64,000 bases of DNA from Acidipila rosea (GCF_004339725.1 NZ_SMGK01000005.1:124001-188000), one strand, 5' to 3'; positions 43,591 to 52,057 are shown, numbered from the stretch's first letter. Numbers and translations: made by a program. The notes: generated by a model not told the origin, from the sequence alone.

Positions 43591-45423
43591 ATGCTCACTC
43601 GCATTCTCACGTGTGTTGCTTTTTTGATTGCCGCCTCACCTCTTCCGGCCTTGTTCCAGGATGGTGCTCAGTCTGCGCCGCAGCAGCAGTCCCAGAACGT
43701 TCCTCCCGGCCAGAGCGAGCCGCGCATCCCGACTGAGGCCATTCCTCAGCCTCTTCCGAGCGATCCCAGTCTCGCTCCTGCCGATCCTCGCCGCGCTGCC
43801 GCCGCTGTTCATTCTGAATTTCGCACCTCCGACCGGTGCGTCGCGTGTCACAACGGCCTGATCACCAGCAGTGGAGAAGACGTCTCCATCGGCCTCCAGT
43901 GGCAAGCCAGCATCATGGCCAATGCCGGCCGCGATCCTTACTGGCTCGCGAGCATCCGCCGTGAGACTCTTGATCACCCCACCGCCAAGTCCGATATTGA
44001 AGACGAGTGCTCCACCTGCCACATGCCCGTGCAGCACTACGCCAACCGTGACGCCGGCCGCAAGACGGCGGTCTTCATCCATCTCCCGCTCCAGCTGCTT
44101 CCGAAGGGCGACCACGCCGCTGCCGATGGCGTCTCCTGCTCGGTTTGCCATCAGGCGGAGGCCACAGATCTTGGAAAGCCTATCAGCTTCAATGGGAACA
44201 TCACGTTTGCCCGGCCGATCAAACATCTTCTGCGTCCGGAATACGGCCCCTACAGCATCGACGCAGGCCATCAGAGCGTCATGGAATCCTCTACCGGCGG
44301 CTATGACCCGATGCAAGGCGACCACATCCGCGATGCAGGCCTCTGTGGCTCCTGCCACACCCTTTACACGAAGGCTCGTGGCCCAAATGGCAAGACGGTG
44401 GGCGTACTCCCTGAGCAGATGCCCTTCCTCGAGTGGCAGCATAGTGACTACTCCGCGGGGAACACCTCCAATCCTGCCGGTGCGCCGGTCTCTGTGTCGA
44501 ATGTGATCACCACATCCAACGCGTCTCAGCAGAAGCCTCGGCCGCAGACCTGCCAGGAGTGCCATATGCCGGAGGTCACCTCGCCGACTCCGGTCACCGC
44601 GCTCTATGGACAGCCTCGCGAGGGCGTGCACCGCCACGTCTTCGTCGGCGGCAACTTCCTCATGCAGGCCATGCTTCAGGAGCATCGCCAGGCCCTGGCC
44701 GTCGAGGCCCAACCGGATCAGCTCCAGGCCGCTGTTCAACGCACCACCAAATTTCTCCAGACCCAGTCTGCCAGAGTCGAAATTAACGGCATCGCGCCCA
44801 CAGCCCAGGGCCTTGCCTTTGAGGTCCACGCGCAGAATCTCACCGGGCACAAGTTCCCCACGGCCTACCCGTCCCGCCGCGTCTGGCTCCACGTCACGGT
44901 CCGCGACAGAGACAATCGCATCGTCTTCGAATCGGGCCATCTAAACCCCGACGGCTCCATCGTCGGCAATGCCAACGACGTGGACCCGCTCCGCTACGAA
45001 CCGCATTTCACCGAGATCACCCAGCCCGACCAGGTCGAAATCTATGAGCCCATCCTCAAGGACTTGGAGGGCCACGTCACCACGGGTCTGCTTAGCGCGG
45101 TCGGCTACCTGAAAGACAACCGCCTGCTGCCAGCCGGCTTTGATAAAGCCACCGCGGTCCATGACATTCGCGTTGCCGGTCGCGCTGCCGCAGATCCCAA
45201 CTTCAACGGCGATGGCAGCACCGTTCGCTACTCCGTCTCTACCCACCATGCCACGGGCCCGTTCCACATTGCAGTTGAGCTCATCTACCAGCCCATCGGT
45301 TTTCGCTGGGCCCACAATCTCGCTCCCTACCGTGCCCCGGAACCTGAGCGCATGGTCCGTTATTACGAGCAGGCCGCGCACGACTCCGCCGTGGTCGTCG
45401 CCCATGCCGAAGCAACCCGCTAG
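43591..45423 (+). CDS. Exported pentaheme cytochrome c
   Basis: The 610-residue protein has an N-terminal signal peptide (MLTRILTCVAFLIAASPLPA), a Pro-Gln-rich linker and five CxxCH sites at about 83, 140, 183, 252 and 321 (CVACH, CSTCH, CSVCH, CGSCH, CQECH). Most of the C-terminal half (350-590) is heme-free and beta-rich with LTGHKFPTAYPSRRVWLHV, as in other multiheme proteins of this group. It starts three bases after the cytochrome-barrel gene, so the two are co-translated. An electron-transfer role across the outer membrane is inferred. Confidence 0.88.
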   Translation: MLTRILTCVAFLIAASPLPALFQDGAQSAPQQQSQNVPPGQSEPRIPTEAIPQPLPSDPSLAPADPRRAAAAVHSEFRTSDRCVACHNGLITSSGEDVSIGLQWQASIMANAGRDPYWLASIRRETLDHPTAKSDIEDECSTCHMPVQHYANRDAGRKTAVFIHLPLQLLPKGDHAAADGVSCSVCHQAEATDLGKPISFNGNITFARPIKHLLRPEYGPYSIDAGHQSVMESSTGGYDPMQGDHIRDAGLCGSCHTLYTKARGPNGKTVGVLPEQMPFLEWQHSDYSAGNTSNPAGAPVSVSNVITTSNASQQKPRPQTCQECHMPEVTSPTPVTALYGQPREGVHRHVFVGGNFLMQAMLQEHRQALAVEAQPDQLQAAVQRTTKFLQTQSARVEINGIAPTAQGLAFEVHAQNLTGHKFPTAYPSRRVWLHVTVRDRDNRIVFESGHLNPDGSIVGNANDVDPLRYEPHFTEITQPDQVEIYEPILKDLEGHVTTGLLSAVGYLKDNRLLPAGFDKATAVHDIRVAGRAAADPNFNGDGSTVRYSVSTHHATGPFHIAVELIYQPIGFRWAHNLAPYRAPEPERMVRYYEQAAHDSAVVVAHAEATR

Positions 45424-45482
45424 CCCTGGCAACCTGAGTGTGGCAACGCTTCAGATCGAGCCGGATCAAGATAAGCTTCCAT

Positions 45483-45523
45483 GCCTATCAATTAAGGATA
45501 TACAATATCCTTAATTGATAGGC
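45483..45523 (+). promoter_or_regulatory. Perfect 19-bp inverted repeat, probable Rrf2 operator
   Basis: GCCTATCAATTAAGGATAT is followed after ACA by its exact reverse complement, 41 bases in all. The core TAAGGATAT/ATATCCTTA resembles the half-sites of several Rrf2 regulators. It ends 26 bases before the start of the AhpD-like gene, and the AT-rich centre (TACAAT) could be its -10 box. The pair AhpD-Rrf2 downstream makes autoregulation likely. Confidence 0.7.
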
Positions 45524-45549
45524 GACTTCGTTGTTCGAGGAGATGGAAG

Positions 45550-46029
45550 ATGTCGATACGGGTGGAGTATATGAAGCAGTCCGCGAACCTTTTCCGGAAG
45601 TACCTTACTTTCAGTCTGGGGATCAAAGAGGGCTCGATAGAGAAGAGCATTTTGCACCTGGTAGATCTGCGGGCTTCACAGATGAATGGCTGCGCCTTTT
45701 GTGTGGATATGCATGTGAAGGAGGCGAAGATCGCAGGCGAGCGTGAGTTGCGGTTGCATCATGTGGCGGTGTGGCGTGAGTCGACGCTCTTCAACCAACG
45801 CGAACGCGCGGCGCTTGAGTGGACCGAGGTGCTCACCAAGCTGCCGCCGCACGGTGTTCCGGACGAGATCTTCAATAAAGTGCGAGAGCAGTTGAGCGAG
45901 CAGGAGATCAGCGATCTTACGTTTGCGATCGTGGCGATCAACGGGTGGAACCGCTTGAGTATTGGCTTCAAAGCAGTGCCAGGATCGCAGGACGAAGCGT
46001 ACGGCCTGACGAAGGCGGGCCTGAACTAA
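45550..46029 (+). CDS. AhpD-like carboxymuconolactone decarboxylase family protein
   Basis: The 159-residue protein has the redox motif of AhpD in NGCAFCVDMHVKEAK (Cys-x-x-Cys followed by His), usually part of a peroxidase or thiol-disulfide exchange system. The helix WTEVLTKLPPHGVPDE and INGWNRLSIGF fit the carboxymuconolactone decarboxylase-like fold. It carries no decarboxylase residues that I can name. Its stop overlaps the start of the Rrf2 gene by one base. Confidence 0.88.
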   Translation: MSIRVEYMKQSANLFRKYLTFSLGIKEGSIEKSILHLVDLRASQMNGCAFCVDMHVKEAKIAGERELRLHHVAVWRESTLFNQRERAALEWTEVLTKLPPHGVPDEIFNKVREQLSEQEISDLTFAIVAINGWNRLSIGFKAVPGSQDEAYGLTKAGLN

Positions 46030-46514
46030 TGCAGCTTAGAAACCATGTGGAGTGGGCGATTCACTGTTGCGCGATCCTCGCGGGAGTGCCGGAGGAGCAC
46101 TATCTCGCCACTAGAGACCTCGCGGAGTTCCATGGTGTCCCCAAGGAATACCTGTCGAAGGCGCTGCAGGCGCTCTCGACAGCAGGTCTTATCGAGAGCA
46201 CGCTTGGACCCGGCGGGGGGTACAGGCTTTCAAAGCCTGCGAAGGAGATTACCTTTCTCGACATCGTCGAGGCGGTGGAGGGAAAGGCGTCGACCTTTGT
46301 GTGCACGGAGATTCGGCGCAACAACCCCTGCAGGCCCAAAGGTGCACGGGAGAGCAAAGCCTGTGCTGTAGCGAGGGTGATGTGGGAGGCCGATGACGCG
46401 TGGCGCGCGAAGCTGCGCAGTGTGCGGCTCTCCGATCTGATCAAGACGCTGCAGCAAGATGTTCCCGCAGACCTTCTGGAGAAGACAGGCAAGTGGGTAA
46501 CTCTAAGAACGTGA
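46029..46514 (+). CDS. Rrf2 family regulator
   Basis: The 161-residue protein starts MQLRNHVEWAIHCCAILAG and has the winged helix of Rrf2 (LATRDLAEFHGVPKEYLSKALQALSTAGLI, then the wing STLGPGGGYRLSKPA). Three cysteines near 92, 101 and 112 (VCTEIRRNNPC, KAC) may hold an iron-sulfur cluster or act as a redox switch. The A of its ATG is the last base of the AhpD stop. It probably binds the palindrome at 45483 and senses oxidants or nitric oxide. Confidence 0.87.
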   Translation: MQLRNHVEWAIHCCAILAGVPEEHYLATRDLAEFHGVPKEYLSKALQALSTAGLIESTLGPGGGYRLSKPAKEITFLDIVEAVEGKASTFVCTEIRRNNPCRPKGARESKACAVARVMWEADDAWRAKLRSVRLSDLIKTLQQDVPADLLEKTGKWVTLRT

Positions 46515-46677
46515 GAAGTAGTTGTCTGCTGATGGCTCAGGAAGGCGCGAAAAGAAAAGGCCCGCGCAGGAGGCTCCGAAAGACAACAATTCCCTGTGGC
46601 TATCAAAGATATGCGGGCTCATGCGTTTTGCGAGCCGTTCATCAATCGCAATTAGGAGGTACCTTATGTGGCCATAA

Positions 46678-47394
46678 TCATTCCTTTCCGGCCAGGTTAA
46701 TTGCCCTTGGAAAGAGCACATTGTTCTCAAGGTGGACATGACGGTGTGTCAGTGCCTCAAAGTCCGCAAGCGTCGTGTAGAGCGCATGGTACGTAGGGCA
46801 GGCACCTGCCGGGAGTTCAAAGTCGTTCGTCAGGCTCCGGATCGATGCAAGCGCAGCGCCGACAAGATCGTGATCAGCCATCATCGCTGCGATCGGATTG
46901 GCGACACTCCCGAAGAACGCATAGGGTTTCGCAGCACCTGTGACAGCTGCTGTTTCAAGGGAGATAATGTACGGAAAAAGAACTTGTTCTTCCTTGTCCA
47001 TGTGTGGCGTCATCTCTTCAAGAATCTGCCCGACGAGCTGTTGAATCTGGACGAGCTCGGGATGGTTTGCGCCATGACGGCTGTTTACCTTGTTTGCCAG
47101 CACCGTGAGTCGTTCCAGTTCCGTGCGGGTTGGTGCATGACATTCACGCACGATGTGATCAACCAACTCCGACAACGGGCGCGCGATCCAAGGCTCTATT
47201 GGCTGAGGGGAATGACCCTCAGCTTCGGCGAGCTCCTGGAGAAGCTGTGGAAGGGGGATATTCTGCTCCGAGCAGACTTGCTCCAGCGGTTTTCTGCCGC
47301 CACAGCAGTAGTCGATTCCGAATCGTTCAAATACCCGCACCGATGATGGCTGTTCAATAGCCAAATCCCGAACCTGTTTCACTGCGGTTTGCAT
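46678..47394 (-). CDS. ric: Iron-sulfur cluster repair di-iron protein (RIC/YtfE)
   Basis: The 238-residue protein has the N-terminal ScdA/DUF542 domain with the conserved Cys pair in FGIDYCCGG (residues 30-31). A hemerythrin-like domain follows, whose His and Glu ligands are seen in DHIVRECH, NSRHGANHPEL, HMDKEEQVLFP, ADHDLVG and HRHVHLENNVLFPRA. RIC repairs iron-sulfur clusters damaged by nitric oxide or peroxide and can reduce NO. The divergent Crp/Fnr gene 180 bases away supports NO control. Confidence 0.92.
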   Translation of the reverse strand: MQTAVKQVRDLAIEQPSSVRVFERFGIDYCCGGRKPLEQVCSEQNIPLPQLLQELAEAEGHSPQPIEPWIARPLSELVDHIVRECHAPTRTELERLTVLANKVNSRHGANHPELVQIQQLVGQILEEMTPHMDKEEQVLFPYIISLETAAVTGAAKPYAFFGSVANPIAAMMADHDLVGAALASIRSLTNDFELPAGACPTYHALYTTLADFEALTHRHVHLENNVLFPRAINLAGKE

Positions 47395-47575
47395 ATTGTG
47401 TCCTCATCAACAACGTTAGAGGAGCCGGCAAAAAGTCTCAGTGACTTAAGTGCCTACATCGTGACTTTCTTGAGGATGATTCCGGCGACAGATCTTATGG
47501 CCAGGACACCCGCCAGGCATCTCCGCCAAGTGGCTTGATTGTTCGAGTGTGATTGGCACTGCTAGACTTCTCGCA

Positions 47576-48280
47576 ATGATTCACGAACGCATAGATGTTG
47601 CCGCCGTCCTGCAAAAGACCGCGCTTTTGTCGAGCCTGAATCCCTCCGAGACTCAACTCCTGGCTGCTCGTACCTCGCGCAAGCGGTTTGATACCGGCGA
47701 ACTCCTTTTTGCCGAAGGAGAGAAATGCCAGGGTTTGCACATCATTGCCGATGGCAAAGTTCGTATTTTCAAGACCTCGCTTGGCGGCCGAGAGCAGGTT
47801 TTAGCGATCAATGTATCCGGCGAGTGTGTTGCCGAGTTGCCTGTGTTTGACGGGGGCGTCTTTCCGGCATCGGCGATGGCCATTGAAGACACCGAGATCG
47901 CGTTCATCTCGCGATCCGACTTCCAGGCATTCTGCCTGGAACATCCGGGGGTAGCTCTCAAAGTCCTGGCCGTCGTCGGTGCGCGTCTGAGGCGCCTGGT
48001 CGGGATCATCGAAGAATTATCTTTTACGACTATTCGGCAGAGGCTTATCTCGGCGCTTGTGCGGCTCGCGGAAACCGAGGGCAAGCAAACCGAAGCTGGT
48101 ATCGAATTCCAGTTGCCCGCAAGTCACCAGGAGCTGGCCAGTCAGCTTGGCACGGTTCGTGAGCTTATCTCACGCAACCTGATGCGATTGCAGGCAGAAG
48201 GCTTGCTCGATGTAGATGCGCGACACATTGTGGTGAAAGACATCAAGGGTCTCCGCGACCTTATCACTGCATCCTCCTAG
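47576..48280 (+). CDS. Crp/Fnr family regulator, Dnr/NnrR-like
   Basis: The 234-residue protein has a cyclic-nucleotide-binding fold (ELLFAEGEKCQGLHIIADGKVRIFK), a dimer helix and an HTH with SHQELASQLGTVRELISRNLMRLQ. The recognition helix E-x-x-SR is that of the FNR/Dnr group, but the N-terminal Cys cluster of FNR is missing, which fits heme- or NO-sensing Dnr proteins. It is divergent from the RIC gene. A half-site TTGAT lies at 47535; a full FNR box is not clear. An in-frame GTG at 47549 is another possible start. Confidence 0.82.
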   Translation: MIHERIDVAAVLQKTALLSSLNPSETQLLAARTSRKRFDTGELLFAEGEKCQGLHIIADGKVRIFKTSLGGREQVLAINVSGECVAELPVFDGGVFPASAMAIEDTEIAFISRSDFQAFCLEHPGVALKVLAVVGARLRRLVGIIEELSFTTIRQRLISALVRLAETEGKQTEAGIEFQLPASHQELASQLGTVRELISRNLMRLQAEGLLDVDARHIVVKDIKGLRDLITASS

Positions 48281-48323
48281 CGGAGATAGGGCCTGAAATC
48301 AGCTCAAGGCGGATTTAAGCCAG

Positions 48324-48548
48324 CTATCGCTGCAGAGATCGGTCGAAGCGGAAGACGTAACGCAACAATCCTGCATTGATCGCAAAAAGAACGGTGGAAC
48401 ACGTAGCCGCAGGAATCGCCGTATGGGCGTCGTGGCGGAAGACTGCTTCCATGCTGACGGTTAGCAGCCATAACTGAACCACAACCCCTGTCGCAACCAG
48501 CACAAGGATCGCGGTGAAGAGGACCGTGCCTTGTCGTTGGACGCTCAT
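48324..48548 (-). CDS. Small two-helix membrane protein next to Rieske
   Basis: The 74-residue protein has two hydrophobic helices (TVLFTAILVLVATGVVVQLWLL and a second from AATCSTVLFAINAGLL) and a basic C-terminus (RYVFRFDRSLQR). Its ATG overlaps the stop of the Rieske gene in an ATGA arrangement, so it belongs to the same operon and probably sits in the same membrane complex. I do not recognise a family with certainty. Confidence 0.72.
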   Translation of the reverse strand: MSVQRQGTVLFTAILVLVATGVVVQLWLLTVSMEAVFRHDAHTAIPAATCSTVLFAINAGLLRYVFRFDRSLQR

Positions 48549-49015
48549 GCTGTTACCTCAACCCCGGTAGCGAATAGCTGGTCGCCGCGCTTCTCCAGAA
48601 CGATCCGCGGAAGGGGGCGAGTAGGCGGCCCTGCCGTCGGACGTCCTGCCTTGAGTTCAAATACCCCATTGTGACAGGGGCAGAAGAGTTCTTCTTCCTT
48701 GTAGATCACGGCACAGGACAAATGGGTGCAGACCTGGGAATAGGCCACAAGTTCGCCAGTGGGCATACAAACGGCGATGCAAGGATCTCTCTCAGTCGGA
48801 TACCGAAACAACATCGACTTGCTGCGTTCTAGATCCGTAACCGATCCAATCATCTGGGCTGTGAATGTTTCGGCCCGATGACGATGCCAGATCCAGGCGA
48901 CCAGCCAATTTGCAGCGGCCAGAATCGATGATCCAAGAGTGAGGAACTTGACCATCTCGCGACGGCTTACATAGTGATCGCCTTCCCACTCGATGGGAAA
49001 ATCCTTTTTCCACTG
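48545..49015 (-). pseudogene. Rieske iron-sulfur protein, 5' end lost
   Basis: The recognisable part runs from about 49015: [20 protein letters not shown], an N-terminal membrane helix ([21 protein letters not shown]), and the Rieske cluster motifs CTHLSC and CPCHNG near the C-terminus. It resembles quinol-oxidising Rieske proteins of bc-type or nitrate-linked complexes. Upstream the frame stays open but is antisense to a narK fragment, so the native start is gone; ATG 48955 is the first in-frame ATG in the homologous part. Whether a shortened protein is still made from that start or from a new one in the fused DNA is unknown. Confidence 0.7.
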
Positions 49016-49472
49016 TGGCCAGTTGGTGGCATACTCGCGGACAAAGTGGGCGGTAAGCGAATTCTCACCCTTGTCTTTCCGTTCACGGCAGTCATGGCAA
49101 TTTTCCTTGCCTGCCCCACGGTGCGGGTTTTCACCTTGGGCGCGCTGGGGATGGCCGTCGCAATTGGCCTTGGCAATGGCGCGGTATTCAAACTTGTTCC
49201 GGAGTATTTTCCTCCCACTGTCGGAAGTGTGACCGGTATCGTAGGGGCGGCGGCCGGCCTCGGCGGATTTTTCCCACCACTTTTTGCTTGGAGCGATCAA
49301 GCAGCAGACGGGCTCGTTCACGCTCGGATTTGTCGCGCTCTCGGCCTTCTCCCTTGGCTGCCTCGTGGTGCTCTTGCTTACCCAACGCAATAAGGCTATG
49401 GTTCCGAGACACCAACACGAGGCGCATCGTGCTGACATTGCCGCTTCTAGCACTTACGATTGCCTCCTTTGA
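49010..49472 (+). pseudogene. narK: Nitrate/nitrite antiporter narK, C-terminal fragment with frameshift
   Basis: The plus strand reads [20 protein letters not shown], then [20 protein letters not shown] and [15 protein letters not shown], the second half of a NarK-type MFS antiporter. At the run of five T (49281-49285) the frame breaks: one T fewer would give [20 protein letters not shown], and the homology goes on in the next frame to a stop at 49472. The first half of the gene is missing and its place is taken by the Rieske gene in the opposite direction. Confidence 0.8.
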
Positions 49473-49702
49473 AGCTGTTGTGATCTGCCAGCTAACCGCG
49501 ACCCGTTAGCACGATGGTATGCGAAGGTTGAAGCCCCTCAAAAAGCTGGTTGGGGTCTCAACCTCATCACCTATGATGATGGAGGAGCCGGACAATCGCT
49601 TGCCCGTCTTGTCGAGTATGTCTTCCCATTCGCAGTATCGCGAGATGAACGTTGACCGCAGTTCATGGTTTGGATAGGGCCGAAGGAATGCAGGATTCAA
49701 TA
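49473..49702. other. Gap between narK relic and TPR gene
   Basis: One plus-strand stretch stays open for about 50 codons (PLARWYAKVEAPQKAGWGLN, ending VFPFAVSRDER) without a start codon. It may be another relic, but I do not recognise it. A 64-codon minus frame covers the same bases and looks like noise. No promoter or repeat is clear. Confidence 0.35.
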
Positions 49703-50137
49703 ATGGTAGACATTACGGACACTATCGCACTCCTTCACACAGGTGATCGGTCCGGAGCGCGCAACCGCTTTACCGCAATCTGGTCTCGGATGCAACCGAT
49801 GCCCGATCCATATCAAGAATGCGTGCTATCCCACTATATGGCCGACCTGCAGGACGAAATCGAGAAGGAGCTCTCGTGGGACATCCGAGCCTTCGACGCA
49901 GCTCGTCGAGCGACCGACGAGGCTGCAAAGAATCACCACCCTTCTCTTTCGATCAAGGATTTCTTCCCTTCCCTCCATCTGAATTTGGCAGATGACTATT
50001 TGAGACTCGGGGAGTTCGACTCCGCAAGACGGCATCTACAGGATGGACTGCGCCTTCTATCAGCTCTGACGGATTCCCCCTACACAACTACGGTCCGCGG
50101 CGGCTTTGAACGAATCGCTGCAAGATTGAACGATTAG
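49703..50137 (+). CDS. Cytosolic TPR-like protein, function unknown
   Basis: From ATG 49703 the 144-residue product is all helical, with a TPR-like ending LHLNLADDYLRLGEFDSARRHLQDGLRLL and a conserved-looking beginning ITDTIALLHTGDRSGARNRF. Similar small proteins of unknown role are widespread in soil bacteria. There is no signal peptide. The frame is open to 49652, but the later ATG follows the AATA spacer better. Confidence 0.65.
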   Translation: MVDITDTIALLHTGDRSGARNRFTAIWSRMQPMPDPYQECVLSHYMADLQDEIEKELSWDIRAFDAARRATDEAAKNHHPSLSIKDFFPSLHLNLADDYLRLGEFDSARRHLQDGLRLLSALTDSPYTTTVRGGFERIAARLND

Positions 50138-50322
50138 GCGCGGCTTTCGCGAAGGTTGATGCTACATCGAATTGAATCCGAACTCGAAGCAAGCGACTTC
50201 ATCGTCTTGTTGGAGCCGGCGAGGGAGCGGTTGCTCAAACGCTACAATGCGACGCAAGAAGCCTTTCACATGGCGAAGGTGAAGCAGGACCACAAGGCCG
50301 AAGATCCTCCGGTACGCTCGGA

Positions 50323-50430
50323 CAATCCAAGGAGTGGGAGTCGACCAACTCCGCCGCCGGGTTGGAACGCGGAAGGTGAGGGATGCTTGGCGGGCTTATT
50401 ACTTGTTGAAAATGTGGTGGCCAGAGACGG
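50323..50430 (-). repeat. Left copy of the tRNA-Phe-linked direct repeat (attachment-site-like)
   Basis: This 108-base segment matches 60693-60803 at about nine of ten positions and in the same orientation. The last 36 bases, which include the 16 terminal bases of tRNA-Phe with its CCA (50415-50430), are identical. Beyond 50430 the similarity stops. This is the pattern left when an element enters at the 3' end of a tRNA gene. The surrounding gap 50138-50578 also holds an open plus frame (50156-50521) that crosses the repeat and is probably not a gene. Confidence 0.78.
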
Positions 50431-50578
50431 CTTTGTTCAGGCATTACACACCGCTTTTCATCCCGATTACGGGGCTGACGTTCCAACCTGCAGCGTAGCT
50501 AAGCCTTTTAGAATATTTTGATAAAAGGAACTTCCTCCAAAATGGGATATGAAGTCCTTCCTCTAATCGAACCGCCGT

Positions 50579-50800
50579 TTATAGATCCCAATCTGCTTGC
50601 GTGCTATCTTCGGCCCACAGAAAGTTGATCCATTTCGCTACACGCGGTTCGGAAATTTTCAAAAATATCTTCGTCGCGGGCTGGGAGAGCATGGCTTCGG
50701 CATCCTTTCCGTAACGCTTCTCCATCTGGCTGCGTCCCGGCAGGCCCATGACGACTGGATTAGAAGTCTGGGTTCCACGGGGGGCCCCGCGATCATTCAC
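50579..50800 (-). pseudogene. Remnant of a VirD4/TraG-type conjugative coupling protein
   Basis: About 45 residues read VVMGLPGRSQMEKRYGKDAE then AMLSQPATKIFLKISEPRVA, which resembles the region of type IV coupling ATPases near the sequence SQ-(L/M)-E-x-x-YG...FLKTSEPxAAKWI. The parts before and after are absent and the frame ends soon after KWI. It lies 150 bases inside the left repeat, so it may mark the conjugative origin of the island. Confidence 0.6.
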
Positions 50801-50899
50801 TTATTGATACTGTCAATTTTGCGGCAAAACGCGGAGGCCGAACGAAAGGTGGATCCACTCCCTCCGAAGAGCAATTTCTCAAACGTCCGTCCGGCAAAC

Positions 50900-52057
50900 T
50901 CAGCCGACAGCTATACCCACTGCGTGCTTTGCACGACCATTCAGCCAATCAATGGACAGTTCTTGCCAATTCCTGCCGTCATCCGTCGATCGGAAGACGG
51001 CCCCCTCTGTCGATAAAAAGAACAAACCTGGAGATGTGTCTACAGATGCAATTACGGCCGCTCGGTGGTCTTGGGAATTGGGCAGTCCGCCCAGCGTCTT
51101 CTCCCAGGGAGCATTTCCCTCTCTTCGATACACGTACGAATGGGCGTACGGTTCGTAGTGAGCCCCATAAGCGCTTTTTGCAGCCGACATCACCATAGCT
51201 CTTGAGGGCCTCGCACTTATTGCCATACTCCAGCAATAAGTGCCGTCTAGTCCTTGCTCAAAGCGTTGCCAGGTCTCTCCATCGTCACTGCTTTGAAAGA
51301 ACCCGTCTCCAGCGGCTGAATAGAGAGTGTTTCGTTCAAGCGGGTTTGAAATGAGCCAGTGCGTGTCCTTTGGCGCGGACCGTACACGATCAACCCAACG
51401 GCTTCCTGCATCTTTGCTGCGCAACATTGCTCCGGCTTCGATCGCAACGTGGAGATCGTCTGGACGCTCGAAATCCGGCAGAATCGCCCTGACATGGTGG
51501 GTATGTGGGCGAGGAGGGAAGCTCCAATTCTCCGCAGATGGAAGTTCGGTAAGCCGTGGCAACGCAAACCAGGTTTCCCCGAGGTCATCCGATCGAAAGA
51601 CTCGGCTTGGCTCGGTGCCCGCAAACAGAACACCGGACTCGGCAGCGGCAAGGGCAGTCACCGTCGCCTCCGGGAATCCAGCACAAGGGGCCCAGGCTCG
51701 GCCGGCATCTGACGTTCTAAACAGCCCGGCACCAAACGTTCCACAAAATGCCACGTCCCTAGTTTTGTGATCGGCGAGGACGCATTCGACCTGTTTATCT
51801 TCGAGTTGGGTCGCTCCTTGCCAGCGGTTCTCTGAACCTCTGACAACTGAGATTCCCTCGCTTGTTGCCAGATAGATCGTATTCACCGTGAATCGCTCCT
51901 GATCGCTCATGTCTTCTAGCTTTCGCCGAGTCGGCATAAGCACCTCGCGTAACTCATCTGGACTCAACCCCTCGTTGCAAACCAGTGCCATACGCTCGCG
52001 TAGCCAAACCGCCTTCATCGTCATTGTCGTCGTGAGGCTGCCCTCACCATGAATCAC
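50900..52057 (-). CDS. BNR/Asp-box repeat beta-propeller protein
   Basis: The 385-residue protein shows five Asp boxes of the S-x-D-x-G-x-x-W type (TSDAGRAW, SDDLGETW, SKDAGSRW, SSDDGETW, STDDGRNW), the mark of sialidase-like or photosystem-assembly-like beta-propellers. No catalytic Arg triad or Tyr/Glu pair of true sialidases is obvious. Residues 1-50 (rich in Arg, Glu, Met) do not belong to the propeller and may be a fused helix or wrong start. There is no signal peptide. Function unknown. Confidence 0.72.
   Translation of the reverse strand: MIHGEGSLTTTMTMKAVWLRERMALVCNEGLSPDELREVLMPTRRKLEDMSDQERFTVNTIYLATSEGISVVRGSENRWQGATQLEDKQVECVLADHKTRDVAFCGTFGAGLFRTSDAGRAWAPCAGFPEATVTALAAAESGVLFAGTEPSRVFRSDDLGETWFALPRLTELPSAENWSFPPRPHTHHVRAILPDFERPDDLHVAIEAGAMLRSKDAGSRWVDRVRSAPKDTHWLISNPLERNTLYSAAGDGFFQSSDDGETWQRFEQGLDGTYCWSMAISARPSRAMVMSAAKSAYGAHYEPYAHSYVYRREGNAPWEKTLGGLPNSQDHRAAVIASVDTSPGLFFLSTEGAVFRSTDDGRNWQELSIDWLNGRAKHAVGIAVG

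Noticed and set aside
47535-47548. FNR/Dnr box between ric and the Crp/Fnr gene
   Set aside because: Only one half-site (TTGAT) fits; the second half is CGAGT and not ATCAA.
50156-50521. 121-codon plus frame through the left repeat
   Set aside because: It crosses the attachment-like repeat, reads into tRNA sequence and has no known motif; only the first 45 codons look protein-like, which is not enough.
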